Shown: positions 44,756-54,020 of the stretch, in pieces
How positions within the stretch are numbered: position 1 is the stretch's first letter
Layout of the letters: every line of letters starts with the position of its first letter
Source: Streptococcus sp. 29892
GTDB lineage: Bacteria; Bacillota; Bacilli; Lactobacillales; Streptococcaceae
Length of the DNA: 64,000 nt
Assembly: GCF_032594935.1 (NCBI RefSeq)
Contig: NZ_CP118734.1
Location: 338,001 to 402,000, forward strand
Direction of reading: 5' to 3'
The notes under the pieces: model-generated
The model's input: only the letters and a program-made list of their open reading frames with translations
Database searches by the model: none
What the model was told of the DNA's origin: nothing
Position numbers and translations under genes: made by a program

Positions 44756-45295
44756 ATGTTTCATATTTACGATATTCAGAAAAATCCAGATGGAATTTCC
44801 TTTGAGAAGACCTTGGATTTACAGGAAGACTTGCAGGCTCGAAATAGTGACGTTTTAGGCTTGTCGCCTGTCCAAGTAAGTGGAAATGTCCGTTTTGAAT
44901 CCGGTTTCTTTTTCTTGGACTACCAGATGACCTACGATATTACCTTGGCTTCCAGCCGTTCCTTGCAACCAGTCCTTCTGCATGAGGTTCAAGAAGTCAA
45001 TGAACTTTTTGTAGCCAATGAAGCAGTTCTTAAGGAGCAGGACTTGATTGACGAGTATATGGTTTTGGTAGTAGAAGACGACTACATTGTCCTAGAGGAA
45101 AGCGTGGCGGATAATATTCTTTTAGCCATTCCGATTAAGGTCTTGACACCTGAAGAAGAAGCTGGCACTGACCTGCCTTCTGGTCAAGCTTGGGCTTTGA
45201 TGACCGAGGAAGATTTCCAACAAAAAGCGCAAGAGAAAAAAGAAGCTAATAGTCCTTTTGCACAATTGCAAGGCTTGTTTGACAGTGAAGAATAG
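44756..45295 (+). CDS. YceD family protein (DUF177)
   Basis: A 179-residue protein of the YceD/DUF177 family, whose members usually lie upstream of rpmF and have been linked to rRNA metabolism in other organisms. The family-like central part is seen (SGNVRFESGFFFLDYQMTYD-like, then LHEVQEVNELF), with acidic C-terminal LPSGQAWALM. Here no rpmF follows; instead gnd begins 88 bp downstream with its own promoter. Start after AGGGGAAAATC. Confidence 0.82.
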   Translation: MFHIYDIQKNPDGISFEKTLDLQEDLQARNSDVLGLSPVQVSGNVRFESGFFFLDYQMTYDITLASSRSLQPVLLHEVQEVNELFVANEAVLKEQDLIDEYMVLVVEDDYIVLEESVADNILLAIPIKVLTPEEEAGTDLPSGQAWALMTEEDFQQKAQEKKEANSPFAQLQGLFDSEE

Positions 45296-45323
45296 TTTGG
45301 ATGGTTAAATTATCTGAAAATTC

Positions 45324-45352
45324 TTGTCAATTTCAGCCTTTCGGTGTATAAT
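45324..45352 (+). promoter_or_regulatory. Promoter of gnd
   Basis: TTGTCA and TATAAT with a 17 bp spacer, 30 bp upstream of the gnd start codon; TG also precedes the -10. Confidence 0.8.
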
Positions 45353-45382
45353 AAAAGAGATAGAAATTAGAGGAGTAAACAA

Positions 45383-46810
45383 ATGACAAAAGCAAATTTT
45401 GGTGTTGTAGGGATGGCCGTAATGGGTCGCAACTTGGCACTTAACGTAGAATCACGTGGTTATTCAGTAGCCATTTACAACCGTTCTGCTGATAAGACAG
45501 AAGATGTTGTAGCAAGCAACCCAGGTAAAAACTTGGTCCCAAGCTACGATGTAGAAAGCTTTGTAGCTTCTATTGAAAAACCACGCCGCATCATGCTCAT
45601 GGTGCAGGCTGGACCTGGTACAGATGCAACCATTCAAGCCCTCTTGCCACACTTGGATGAAGGGGACATCTTGATCGATGGTGGTAATACCTTCTATGAA
45701 GACACGATCCGTCGTTCCAAAGAATTGGCTAACTCAGGTATCAACTTCATCGGTACAGGTGTATCTGGTGGTGAAAAAGGTGCCCTTGAAGGTCCATCTA
45801 TCATGCCTGGTGGTCAAAAAGAAGCTTATGAATTGGTGGCAGATGTCTTAGAAGAAATTTCAGCAAAAGCTCCAGAAGATGGCGCTCCATGTGTGACCTA
45901 CATCGGTCCAGACGGTGCTGGTCACTATGTAAAAATGGTCCACAACGGTATCGAGTATGGCGATATGCAGTTGATTGCGGAGTCTTATGACCTCATGCAA
46001 CACTTGCTTGGCTTGTCAGTTGATGAAATGGCTGACATCTTTACTGAGTGGAACCAAGGCGAATTGGATAGCTACTTGATTGAAATTACAGCTGACATTT
46101 TGAAACGCAAGGATGACCAAGCTCAAGATGGTCCAATCGTTGACTATATCATGGATGCTGCTGGTAACAAGGGTACAGGTAAATGGACAAGCCAATCATC
46201 ACTTGACTTGGGTGTGCCTTTGTCATTGATTACAGAGTCTGTTTTTGCTCGTTACATCTCAACTTACAAGGATGAGCGCGTGGCAGCCAGCAAAGTTCTT
46301 CCAAAACCAGCTCCGTTTGCATACGAAGGTGACAAGGCTGAATTGGTAGAAAAGATCCGTCAAGCCCTTTACTTCTCAAAAATTATGTCTTATGCACAAG
46401 GGTTTGCCCAACTGCGTGTAGCTTCTAAAGAAAACAACTGGAACTTGCCATTTGGTGAAATTGCTAAAATCTGGCGTGCAGGTTGTATCATCCGTGCTCG
46501 TTTCTTGCAAAAAATTACAGATGCTTATGGACGTGATGAAGACTTGGCTAACTTGCTCTTGGATGAATACTTCCTTGATGTGACCGCTAAGTACCAACAG
46601 GCTGTTCGCGATGTTGTTGCCTTGGCAGTTCAGGCAGGTGTACCTGTTCCAACCTTCTCAGCAGCGATTACCTACTTTGATAGCTACCGTGCTGAAAACT
46701 TGCCAGCTAACCTAATCCAAGCACAACGTGACTACTTCGGTGCCCACACATACAATCGTAAAGACAAAGAAGGTGTCTTCCACTACGATTGGTATAGCGA
46801 AACAAAATAA
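45383..46810 (+). CDS. gnd: 6-phosphogluconate dehydrogenase (decarboxylating)
   Basis: Oxidises 6-phosphogluconate to ribulose-5-phosphate and CO2 with NADP+, supplying NADPH in the pentose phosphate path. The 475 residues have the Rossmann start [16 protein letters not shown], the NADP site NRS, the substrate site [21 protein letters not shown] (core [11 protein letters not shown]), catalytic Lys/Glu in [16 protein letters not shown], and the C-terminal HYDWYS. The downstream neighbour is a RitR-like regulator, as in pneumococcus. Confidence 0.97.
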   Translation: MTKANFGVVGMAVMGRNLALNVESRGYSVAIYNRSADKTEDVVASNPGKNLVPSYDVESFVASIEKPRRIMLMVQAGPGTDATIQALLPHLDEGDILIDGGNTFYEDTIRRSKELANSGINFIGTGVSGGEKGALEGPSIMPGGQKEAYELVADVLEEISAKAPEDGAPCVTYIGPDGAGHYVKMVHNGIEYGDMQLIAESYDLMQHLLGLSVDEMADIFTEWNQGELDSYLIEITADILKRKDDQAQDGPIVDYIMDAAGNKGTGKWTSQSSLDLGVPLSLITESVFARYISTYKDERVAASKVLPKPAPFAYEGDKAELVEKIRQALYFSKIMSYAQGFAQLRVASKENNWNLPFGEIAKIWRAGCIIRARFLQKITDAYGRDEDLANLLLDEYFLDVTAKYQQAVRDVVALAVQAGVPVPTFSAAITYFDSYRAENLPANLIQAQRDYFGAHTYNRKDKEGVFHYDWYSETK

Positions 46811-46839
46811 AAGAATGGGCGTGTGAGCGCCCTTCTTTC
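46811..46839 (+). terminator. Terminator after gnd
   Basis: GGGCG and CGCCC pair around TGTGAG, extended by AAGAA / TTCTT, with a short T-rich end. It is only moderately strong, so read-through into the regulator gene is possible. Confidence 0.65.
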
Positions 46840-46889
46840 TAATTTGTCGCTAGCTAATTTGATTGATAGAGAGAACAATGAAAGAGATA

Positions 46890-47579
46890 ATGGCTAAGAA
46901 AATTTTGATTGCCGGAAGAGAGCGCAATCTTTCGCACTTTGTTTCCATGGAGCTGCAGAAGAAGGAGTATTTGGTAGATTATGCCTCAACAGGGAAAGAA
47001 GCCCTCTCCTTAGCTCATGAAACGGATTTTGATTTGATTTTGATGAGCTTTCAGCTTTCTGATATGTCTAGTAAGGAATTGTCAAGGGAATTGTTGGCCA
47101 TCAAGCCTGCTAGTGTCTTGATTGTGGCCATTGATTCAGCTGATGTTGCCAAATATGGAGAAGAAGTGCTTTCATACGCAGTTTCTTATGTCGTCAAGCC
47201 CTTTGTCATCAGTGATTTGGTTGAGCAAATTGCAGCCATCTTCCGTGGGCGAGATTTTATTGATAAGAATTGTAAGCACGTTCCTTTGCAAGCAGCCTAT
47301 CGTGACCTAAAGGTCGATTTTCAAAATCGAACCGTTACTCGTGGGGATGAGTTGATTAACCTGACCAGACGCGAATATGATTTGCTTGCAACTCTGATGA
47401 ACAGCCCCGAACCTGTCAGCCGAGAACAATTGCTAGAGCGAGTTTGGAAATATGAAACGACATCGGAAACTAATGTAGTAGATGTATATATTCGTTATTT
47501 ACGTGGAAAATTAGATGTTACCGGTAAACCATCTTACATCAAGACAGTTCGTGGCGTTGGTTATGCCATGCGAGATTAA
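46890..47579 (+). CDS. ritR: Orphan OmpR-type response regulator, RitR-like
   Basis: A 229-residue DNA-binding regulator with no histidine kinase gene nearby. The receiver domain is degenerate: the usual acidic pair is replaced (LIAGRERNL) and the phospho-acceptor position is S53 (LILMSFQLS); the conserved Lys in VVKPF is kept. The C-terminal winged helix (about 130-229) is intact, with LTRREYDLLATLMNS and TNVVDVYIRYLRGKLD. Cys128 lies in the linker (FIDKNCKHV). In pneumococcal RitR, which also follows gnd, position 53 is Asn and Cys128 is a redox switch controlling iron uptake. I use ATG 46890 because it gives this numbering; ATG 46878 is an alternative. Confidence 0.85.
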   Translation: MAKKILIAGRERNLSHFVSMELQKKEYLVDYASTGKEALSLAHETDFDLILMSFQLSDMSSKELSRELLAIKPASVLIVAIDSADVAKYGEEVLSYAVSYVVKPFVISDLVEQIAAIFRGRDFIDKNCKHVPLQAAYRDLKVDFQNRTVTRGDELINLTRREYDLLATLMNSPEPVSREQLLERVWKYETTSETNVVDVYIRYLRGKLDVTGKPSYIKTVRGVGYAMRD

Positions 47580-47607
47580 GAAAGGGGAAACTCTTTCTTT
47601 TTTTTGC
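47577..47607 (+). terminator. Terminator after the RitR-like gene
   Basis: AAGAAAG and CTTTCTT pair around a nine-base loop and are followed by a T-run, at the stop codon. Confidence 0.75.
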
Positions 47608-47652
47608 TTCCTATGATAAACTGAATGCTAATCATACAAAATTGGAGATATT

Positions 47653-48777
47653 ATGAATTCGTCGTTTAAAGAAAAAGCTTTATTGATTTTGTTGGCTGGA
47701 GCTACCCTCTTAGCTGTATTGAATTGGGATACGATATACAAGGCAGTTCAGATTTTGTTGGGAAGCATGAATTCTCTCTTTATAGGGAGTATCATTGCCT
47801 TTATTTTAAATGTGCCTATGAAAAAAATAGAGGATCAGATAGAGAAGGTTTCTTTTTTGAATAAATCCAAACGTTCCTTGGCTATTGTTGGAGTGTTGAT
47901 TGGTTTTGCTTTAATTGTTACTGGGTTGGTGTTGATTGTTCTTCCTACCTTGATGTCAACGGTGTCGCAATTAGTGACGGTGAGTAGCACAGCAATTCCT
48001 AAATCGGTCAATGCCCTTACAAGCTTCCTGGAAAAAAATGGACTTTTGGCTGGTCAGTTGGGTGAGCAAATTGCAGGTATGCTGGACCAATTGAAAAATC
48101 TAACCTTTATTTCCAATTTGGTAACGCCAGTCTTATCAGGTTTAGTATCAAATGTCACTGGTATTTTTTCCAATACCATGACGCTTGTGATGGCCTTCTT
48201 CTTTACCTTGGCAATACTTGGAAGCAAGGAACATCTGCAAGCTATGACAGGTAAATTCCTACAAGCGATACTGCCGACAAAAACTGTTCGAGTGATTAGT
48301 TATATTGGAGAAGTCATTGTTGATACTTATGATAAATTCCTAATGAGCCAAATCGTAGAAGCCTGTATTATCGGTACTCTCGTATTTGTGAGTTATTCTC
48401 TCTCAGGAATTCCTTATGCCAGCATGGCAGGAATTTTGGCAGGTGTTTTATCCTTTGTGCCTTACATTGGTCCCTTTACCGCCTGTCTGATTAGTGCCTT
48501 ATTTGTGGCGGTGCAAAATCCCCTCTTGGCACTTTGGTCTATTGCTCTCTTCCAGATTATCCAGTTGATTGAGGGGAATGTTATCTATCCGCGTGTGGTT
48601 GGACAATCGGTAGGACTTCCGACTCTCTTTACCCTTGCTGCAGCCTTGATTGGTGGAAATTTGTTTGGCTTGCTTGGTATGGTCTTCTTTACACCTATCT
48701 TTGCGGTTATTTACCGTCTGGTTCGTGAATGGGTTGCCAGTCGCTTGAAGAAGCAAGGGGATATGAAACTCGGTTAA
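47653..48777 (+). CDS. AI-2E family transporter (PerM-like)
   Basis: A 374-residue membrane protein with about eight hydrophobic segments and a large central loop (about 95-150), matching the UPF0118/PerM/AI-2E family. The conserved pieces SLSGIPYASMAGILAGVLSFVPYIGP (core FVPYIGP) and the downstream PRVVGQSVGLP are present. Members export quorum-signal AI-2 in E. coli or act as ion antiporters elsewhere; the substrate here is unknown. The start follows TTGGAGATATT. Confidence 0.88.
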   Translation: MNSSFKEKALLILLAGATLLAVLNWDTIYKAVQILLGSMNSLFIGSIIAFILNVPMKKIEDQIEKVSFLNKSKRSLAIVGVLIGFALIVTGLVLIVLPTLMSTVSQLVTVSSTAIPKSVNALTSFLEKNGLLAGQLGEQIAGMLDQLKNLTFISNLVTPVLSGLVSNVTGIFSNTMTLVMAFFFTLAILGSKEHLQAMTGKFLQAILPTKTVRVISYIGEVIVDTYDKFLMSQIVEACIIGTLVFVSYSLSGIPYASMAGILAGVLSFVPYIGPFTACLISALFVAVQNPLLALWSIALFQIIQLIEGNVIYPRVVGQSVGLPTLFTLAAALIGGNLFGLLGMVFFTPIFAVIYRLVREWVASRLKKQGDMKLG

Positions 48778-48790
48778 CAATGGTTAAAAA

Positions 48791-48825
48791 TAGAAAGTGG
48801 GTTTTCTCGCTTTCTTTTATTTTTG
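48791..48825 (+). terminator. Terminator after the PerM-like gene
   Basis: AGAAAGTG and CGCTTTCT pair (one G-U) and are followed by TTTATTTTT. Confidence 0.65.
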
Positions 48826-48834
48826 CTGTTTTTA

Positions 48835-48843
48835 TGCTATACT
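48835..48843 (+). promoter_or_regulatory. Extended -10 promoter of nrdR-dnaB-dnaI
   Basis: TGC followed by TATACT sits 31 bp upstream of the nrdR start. Confidence 0.5.
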
Positions 48844-48874
48844 GAAGTGATAAAGAAGTTGTAGGAGTGAGAGT

Positions 48875-49366
48875 ATGCGTTGTCCAAAATGTCAAAGTTT
48901 GAAATCAAGTGTTATTGATAGTCGTCAGGCTGAAGATGGCAACACCATCCGTCGCCGTCGTTCTTGCGATCAATGTGGTCAACGTTTTACCACCTATGAA
49001 CGTGTTGAAGAAAAAACCCTCGTCGTTGTGAAGAAGGACGGGACTAGGGAGCAATTTTCCCGTGAAAAGATTTTCAATGGTATCATTCGTTCAGCACAAA
49101 AACGTCCAGTTTCAACTAGTGATATAGACGAAGTTGTCAACCGGATTGAGCAGAAGGTTCGTTCTCAGAGTGATGGCGAGGTTGAAAGTGATGTCATTGG
49201 TAATTTTGTCATGGACGAATTGGTGGAGTTGGATGAAATCACCTATGTGCGTTTTGCCTCTGTCTATCGTTCCTTTAAGGATGTGGAAGAGTTGGAAAAT
49301 CTGCTCAAGCAGATGATTTCTAAGGGTAGTAAAGTAAAGTCAGGTGCTGCTCATGAAGCCAAATGA
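48875..49366 (+). CDS. nrdR: Transcriptional repressor NrdR
   Basis: NrdR represses ribonucleotide reductase genes in response to the dATP/ATP balance. The 163 residues contain the four-cysteine zinc ribbon (MRCPKCQSL and [11 protein letters not shown]) and the ATP-cone domain (about 49-139). The start follows GTAGGAGTGAGAGT. It overlaps dnaB, linking dNTP supply and replication initiation genes in one transcript, the usual Firmicutes order. Confidence 0.96.
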   Translation: MRCPKCQSLKSSVIDSRQAEDGNTIRRRRSCDQCGQRFTTYERVEEKTLVVVKKDGTREQFSREKIFNGIIRSAQKRPVSTSDIDEVVNRIEQKVRSQSDGEVESDVIGNFVMDELVELDEITYVRFASVYRSFKDVEELENLLKQMISKGSKVKSGAAHEAK

Positions 49367-50504
49367 TTTATTTACCTACATAAAGACCAGTCCTTTTACA
49401 CCAGACATTATCAGTTTAAGCCAGTGCTATCAACCCATCATCAGTTTTGATGCCCTAGCCCTTTACTACTACCTCTATAGTTTCTCGGATCAGGGGCAGG
49501 GGCGTTACAAGTGGGCGACAATCCTCAATCATATGGATTTCGGTATGAAGCGCTTGGAGCAGGCCTTGGATCTCTTATCTGCCATGGAATTGCTACAAGT
49601 CTATCGGGCAGATGAGTTGACAGGCTTGGTCTTGTTGCCACCACTGACGGTCAAACAATTTTTGGACAAGCCCCTATACAAACAGCTATTGGCACAACGA
49701 ATAGGTGAAGCCAGTGTAGAAGGCTTACAGGGTTCCAGACCTCCTCAAGAAAAGAATGTATCCAAGACCTTCTCTCAGGTCTTTACGCTTACTGGTCAGA
49801 TTGAGGGGAGGTTTGAACCCAAACATGATTTTGACTGGTCTGCCTTCAAGGCCTTGATGGCAAAAGACAAGCTTCTTTTTCAAGATGAAGCAGAGGACAT
49901 TATTGCTCTTAGTCACATAGCAGAGCAGGCAGGGTGGACTTGGTTGGAAACCTATCGTCAGGCAAAGGCAACGGCGATTGGTTTTACCCTATCTACCAAG
50001 CGCTTGCAGCAGTCACGTCAGGCTAAACAGGTGCCTGCAGGTCATTTAAGTCCTCAGGAACAGGCCATTGTTCGAGAGGCAAAAGCTAAGTCAAGTTCGG
50101 CTTTGCTCGCTTTTATCAAGGAGCAACGTAAGGCGGTCCCGACTGATACAGAGAGAAAGTGCTTGAAAGATCTGGCAAACTTGGGCTTGCTTGACGAAGT
50201 TATCAATGTCTTGGTCCTCTATACTTTTAACAAGGTGGACTCGGCCAATCTAAATGAAAAATATGCCATGAAGCTGGGTAATGATTTTTCCTACAAGGGA
50301 ATTGCTAGTGCTGAGGCCGCTATTCTTTATCTAAGAGAGTTGAAGACAGGTCAAGCACAGAGTAAACCCAAGCCAGAAACCAAAACCAATGTGCCTGACT
50401 GGAGTAAGGAAGAGGTTCAGCAAGAACAAACGCAAGAAGGTCAAGCCAAGCTGGCTGCCCTTTATCGTGAATTAGAAGAAATGGAAAACAAAGGAGGTAG
50501 CTGA
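49353..50504 (+). CDS. dnaB: Replication initiation/helicase-loading protein DnaB
   Basis: Firmicutes-type DnaB (not the helicase), which with DnaI and DnaD loads the replicative helicase at oriC. The 383-residue protein has an N-terminal winged-helix region ([15 protein letters not shown]) and a C-terminal DnaD-like domain (about 280-340, with [18 protein letters not shown]). The start is set at ATG 49353, overlapping nrdR by 14 bp; a GTG three codons earlier is less likely. It overlaps dnaI by one base. Confidence 0.92.
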   Translation: MKPNDLFTYIKTSPFTPDIISLSQCYQPIISFDALALYYYLYSFSDQGQGRYKWATILNHMDFGMKRLEQALDLLSAMELLQVYRADELTGLVLLPPLTVKQFLDKPLYKQLLAQRIGEASVEGLQGSRPPQEKNVSKTFSQVFTLTGQIEGRFEPKHDFDWSAFKALMAKDKLLFQDEAEDIIALSHIAEQAGWTWLETYRQAKATAIGFTLSTKRLQQSRQAKQVPAGHLSPQEQAIVREAKAKSSSALLAFIKEQRKAVPTDTERKCLKDLANLGLLDEVINVLVLYTFNKVDSANLNEKYAMKLGNDFSYKGIASAEAAILYLRELKTGQAQSKPKPETKTNVPDWSKEEVQQEQTQEGQAKLAALYRELEEMENKGGS

Positions 50505-51403
50505 TGAAATCAGTACAAGACAGGCTGTCGCAGGCAACCAATCCAAGTCCAAAATCATATCAGCAACTCTATCAGGAGATTGTGAGTGATCCTGAAGTCG
50601 CTGCTTTTATCAAAAAAGAAGGCTTGACCCAGCAGGAAATTACTCTGTCCATTTCAAAGTTTTTGGAATATATCAGCCAGCGCGACCTCTTTGTCAAGCA
50701 AGACCAAGCCTATATTGCTAAGGGGTATCAACCAGTTTTGGTCATGAATGAGGGCTATGCGGATGTTTCCTATCTTGAGACAGAGGAATTGGTCGAATAC
50801 CGTCGTTTGGAAGCTATCAAGAACCGCATCCAGCTCATCAATATGCCAGCAAGTTTGAAAAATGTAACCGTGGCGGATATTGATAAGAGCGATGAAAATC
50901 GTGTGGAAGTCATGCTAGCTATTGCGGATTTTGTCAAACGCTTTGAGGAAAAGCCAAAAGGTCTTTACATATATGGTAATTTCGGTATTGGAAAAAGTTA
51001 TTTGATGGCTTATTTAGCCAATTTGTTATCCAAAACTCATCTTCAGTCAACCACCATGCTCCATTATCCAACCTTTGTGGTAGACATAAAAAATGCCATC
51101 AAAGATGGCTCTGTTAAGGAGCGGATTGATGAAATCAAGATAGCTCAGGTCTTGGTGCTAGATGACATCGGAGCGGAGCAACATAGTCCGTGGGTGCGTG
51201 ACGATGTGCTGCAGGTCATTCTGCAATACCGCATGCAGGAAAATCTGCCGACCTTCTTTACCTCCAATTTCTCCTTTGATGATTTGGAGCGTCATTTCGC
51301 ATCTGGTAAGTCTGGTGATGAAACCTGGCAGGCCAAACGGGTTATGGAGCGGATTCGCTATCTGGCTCGTGATTTACACTTGAAAGGAAAGAACCGCCGA
51401 TGA
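50504..51403 (+). CDS. dnaI: Primosomal protein DnaI (helicase loader)
   Basis: AAA+ ATPase that loads the replicative helicase. The 299 residues comprise an N-terminal helicase-binding domain (about 1-130) and a AAA+ domain with Walker A YGNFGIGKSYLMAYLAN, Walker B VLVLDDIGAEQ, sensor 1 TFFTSNFSF and the arginine-finger region RVMERIRYLA. The ATG overlaps the dnaB stop, and the stop overlaps the next start by four bases. Confidence 0.95.
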   Translation: MKSVQDRLSQATNPSPKSYQQLYQEIVSDPEVAAFIKKEGLTQQEITLSISKFLEYISQRDLFVKQDQAYIAKGYQPVLVMNEGYADVSYLETEELVEYRRLEAIKNRIQLINMPASLKNVTVADIDKSDENRVEVMLAIADFVKRFEEKPKGLYIYGNFGIGKSYLMAYLANLLSKTHLQSTTMLHYPTFVVDIKNAIKDGSVKERIDEIKIAQVLVLDDIGAEQHSPWVRDDVLQVILQYRMQENLPTFFTSNFSFDDLERHFASGKSGDETWQAKRVMERIRYLARDLHLKGKNRR

Positions 51404-52053
51404 ATGAAACCATTGATTTGATGTTGAGTCACACTTCCGTCCGCCGTTTTACGGAAGAGCCCATTGAGGCGGAACATTTGCAAGCTATTATATCAGCTGG
51501 GCGAGCTGCGTCTAGCTGGAAGAATTTCCAGTCCTATTCCATTATTGTGGTGCAGTCGGAGGAGAAAAAACAGGCTCTCTATGATTTGGTGCCCCAGCCA
51601 GCTATTTTACAGGCTCAGGCCATTCTGGTTTTTGTGGGCGATCATAATCGTGCCAGCAAGGCAGCTCAACTCCACGGTTCAGACTTTGATGCCAAGGGAC
51701 CTGAGAATCTCCTGATTTCTTCTGTTGATGCGAGCCTAGCAGGGCAAAATGCCCTTTTAGCAGCGGAAAGCTTGGGCTATGGTGGTGTCTTCATCGGTAT
51801 GATTCGCCATAAGGCCTTGGCAATAGCAGAGCTGTTCAACTTGTCGGACTATACCTATCCGATTTTCTGCATAGCCCTAGGTCGACCAGCCCAAAACCAT
51901 CCTGTTAAACCACGTTTGGCAAGAGAAGCCATAGTCTTCCAGGAAGAATATGTGGAGCAAGGCCTGGAAGTCATCCAAGCCTATGACCAAGTTCAGACAG
52001 ACTATGCAGGTGCCCGTCAGACAGAAACCTGGTCGGAGCGTATGGTTGCCTAG
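51400..52053 (+). CDS. Nitroreductase family / NADPH-dependent oxidoreductase
   Basis: A 217-residue FMN-dependent reductase of the nitroreductase fold (NfrA-like). The N-terminal FMN motif SHTSVRRFTEEPI, the middle SVDASLAGQNALLAAESLGYGGVFIG (core AGQNALLAAESLGYG) and the C-terminal ALGRPAQNHPVKPR are typical. It is translationally coupled to dnaI by an ATGA overlap. Physiological substrate (flavin, quinone or nitro compound) is not predictable. Confidence 0.9.
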   Translation: MNETIDLMLSHTSVRRFTEEPIEAEHLQAIISAGRAASSWKNFQSYSIIVVQSEEKKQALYDLVPQPAILQAQAILVFVGDHNRASKAAQLHGSDFDAKGPENLLISSVDASLAGQNALLAAESLGYGGVFIGMIRHKALAIAELFNLSDYTYPIFCIALGRPAQNHPVKPRLAREAIVFQEEYVEQGLEVIQAYDQVQTDYAGARQTETWSERMVA

Positions 52054-52127
52054 TTTGGTCAGCCAGAGCAGCCTGAAACGAGGGCTGTATTAGAAAAACA
52101 TAAATTATTGTAAGTTATAGTCTTTTT

Positions 52128-52265
52128 GTTTGCTTTTAGTACTAGGCAACGAGCTGCAGACAGTACTGGAGTACGGCAAAGCGAGTTCAAATAATGATGA
52201 CATTATTTGAAGTTGGAAATAGGGAAACGAAGTTTCCTCATGCGTCGACGTAATAAAAGATAAAC
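52128..52265 (-). repeat. Dispersed intergenic repeat, copy C (138 bp, inverted)
   Basis: The reverse complement matches copy A at 2952-3100 through its length. The central hairpin (52188-52209) and the GAAAC-GAA-GTTTC mini-hairpin are kept. The ends form an imperfect inverted repeat (GTTTGCTTTTAG at 52128 and TAAAAGATAAAC at 52254-52265). An extra small hairpin GTACT-GG-AGTAC is present at 52163-52174. It lies between the nitroreductase gene and der. Confidence 0.85.
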
Positions 52266-52295
52266 GAAAACGACTATATTAGAAGAGGAGGAGCA

Positions 52296-53606
52296 ATGGC
52301 TCTACCAACTATCGCCATCGTTGGCCGTCCCAACGTTGGAAAATCAACACTATTTAACCGTATCGCTGGTGAACGTATTTCTATCGTAGAAGACGTGGAA
52401 GGTGTGACCCGCGACCGTATTTATGCTACTGGTGAGTGGCTCAATCGCAAGTTTTCCCTGATTGATACAGGTGGTATCGATGATGTGGATGCTCCTTTCA
52501 TGGACCAAATCAAGCACCAGGCTGAGATTGCCATGGATGAAGCGGATGTTATCGTCTTTGTTGTATCAGGTAAGGAAGGTGTGACAGATGCTGACGAGTA
52601 TGTATCACGCATCCTTTATAAGACCAACAAACCAGTTATTTTGGTTGTCAACAAGGTCGATAACCCTGAAATGCGGAATGACATCTACGATTTCTATTCG
52701 CTCGGTCTAGGGGATCCATACCCAGTATCATCTGTGCATGGTATCGGTACAGGGGATGTCTTGGACGCTATCATTGAAAATCTGCCAGTCCAAGAAGTAG
52801 AAGAAAATCCAGATATTATCAAGTTCAGCTTGATTGGTCGTCCAAACGTTGGTAAATCAAGTTTGATTAACGCTATTTTGGGGGAAGAGCGCGTGATTGC
52901 GTCGCCTGTTGCTGGAACGACTCGAGATGCCATTGATACGCACTTTACAGACTCAGAAGGTCAAGAATTTACCATGATTGACACCGCAGGGATGCGCAAG
53001 TCTGGTAAGGTCTATGAAAATACGGAGAAATACTCCGTTATGCGTGCCATGCGTGCCATTGAGCGTTCAGATGTTATACTCATGGTCATCAATGCAGAAG
53101 AAGGCATCCGCGAGTACGACAAACGCATCGCAGGCTTTGCCCATGAAGCTGGTAAGGGAATGATTATCGTGGTCAACAAGTGGGACACGCTTGAAAAAGA
53201 TAACCACACCATGAAGAAATGGGAAGATGATATCCGTGACCAATTCCAGTATTTGTCTTACGCACCGATTATCTTCGTGTCAGCCTTGACCAAGCAACGC
53301 TTGCACAAGTTGCCTGAGATGATTAAGGCCATCAGTGAGAGCCAGAATACCCGTATTCCGTCGGCTGTCCTCAACGATGTTATCATGGATGCTATTGCTA
53401 TCAACCCGACGCCGACCGACAAGGGTAAACGCTTGAAAATTTTCTACGCGACCCAGGTTGCGACCAAGCCACCGACATTTGTGGTCTTTGTCAACGAAGA
53501 AGAGCTCATGCACTTCTCCTATATGCGTTTCTTGGAAAATCAAATCCGCAAGGCCTTTGTCTTCGAAGGAACACCGATTCATCTGATTGCACGAAAACGG
53601 AAATAA
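52296..53606 (+). CDS. der: GTPase Der (EngA)
   Basis: Essential ribosome-assembly GTPase acting on the 50S subunit, 436 residues. Two tandem G domains have G1 motifs [13 protein letters not shown] (residue 9 on) and [13 protein letters not shown] (about 182 on), each with DTGG/DTAG and NKVD/NKWD, followed by the C-terminal KH-like domain. RBS GAGGAGGAGCA. A terminator follows. Confidence 0.97.
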   Translation: MALPTIAIVGRPNVGKSTLFNRIAGERISIVEDVEGVTRDRIYATGEWLNRKFSLIDTGGIDDVDAPFMDQIKHQAEIAMDEADVIVFVVSGKEGVTDADEYVSRILYKTNKPVILVVNKVDNPEMRNDIYDFYSLGLGDPYPVSSVHGIGTGDVLDAIIENLPVQEVEENPDIIKFSLIGRPNVGKSSLINAILGEERVIASPVAGTTRDAIDTHFTDSEGQEFTMIDTAGMRKSGKVYENTEKYSVMRAMRAIERSDVILMVINAEEGIREYDKRIAGFAHEAGKGMIIVVNKWDTLEKDNHTMKKWEDDIRDQFQYLSYAPIIFVSALTKQRLHKLPEMIKAISESQNTRIPSAVLNDVIMDAIAINPTPTDKGKRLKIFYATQVATKPPTFVVFVNEEELMHFSYMRFLENQIRKAFVFEGTPIHLIARKRK

Positions 53607-53632
53607 GAAAGAGAGGTCAAACCTCTTTTTTC
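53607..53632 (+). terminator. Terminator after der
   Basis: AGAGGT and ACCTCT pair around CAA, extended by A/T pairs, with a T-run. Confidence 0.75.
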
Positions 53633-53652
53633 TTTGCAATTATTCGTAAATA

Positions 53653-53661
53653 TGCTAGAAT
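53653..53661 (+). promoter_or_regulatory. Extended -10 promoter of the small membrane gene pair
   Basis: TGC followed by TAGAAT lies 20 bp upstream of the start at 53681. Confidence 0.45.
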
Positions 53662-53680
53662 GGGACTAGGAGGTGTTGGT

Positions 53681-54019
53681 ATGGTAGCGATTCCGATTTG
53701 GCGTTCTTTTTTGATATTGCTTTCTTTTTCATCATTTTTTCTTGTATTTTATGAAGACAGTCAGTATAAGCCTTTCGGCTTTCGGTATTGGCTGGGGCTG
53801 GTGGCTTGCATCTGGCTCAATTTGGTGACTTTGGCATCCTATTTTATCGCTTTTACAGGTGGTTCAACCATGGTCTATCATCGATTTGAACAGCCTACGG
53901 TTTTGCTTTTCATCTTCTTTTTGTTATGTGCTATAGCACTCAGCCTCCTATCCCTACATGCGATGAAAACCCTCATTCGACGAACCAAGTATTACCGACA
54001 GGTCAGAAAGGAAGTCTAG
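53681..54019 (+). CDS. Small membrane protein, first of a paralogous pair
   Basis: A 112-residue protein with three hydrophobic segments. The stretch QYKPFGFRYWLGLVACIWLN is matched by KYAPFGLRYWLGWLGLLINF in the next gene, so the two are paralogs. I start at 53681, seven bases after AGGAGG, not at ATG 53660. The second gene begins one base after its stop. Function unknown. Confidence 0.75.
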   Translation: MVAIPIWRSFLILLSFSSFFLVFYEDSQYKPFGFRYWLGLVACIWLNLVTLASYFIAFTGGSTMVYHRFEQPTVLLFIFFLLCAIALSLLSLHAMKTLIRRTKYYRQVRKEV

Positions 54020-54020
54020 T

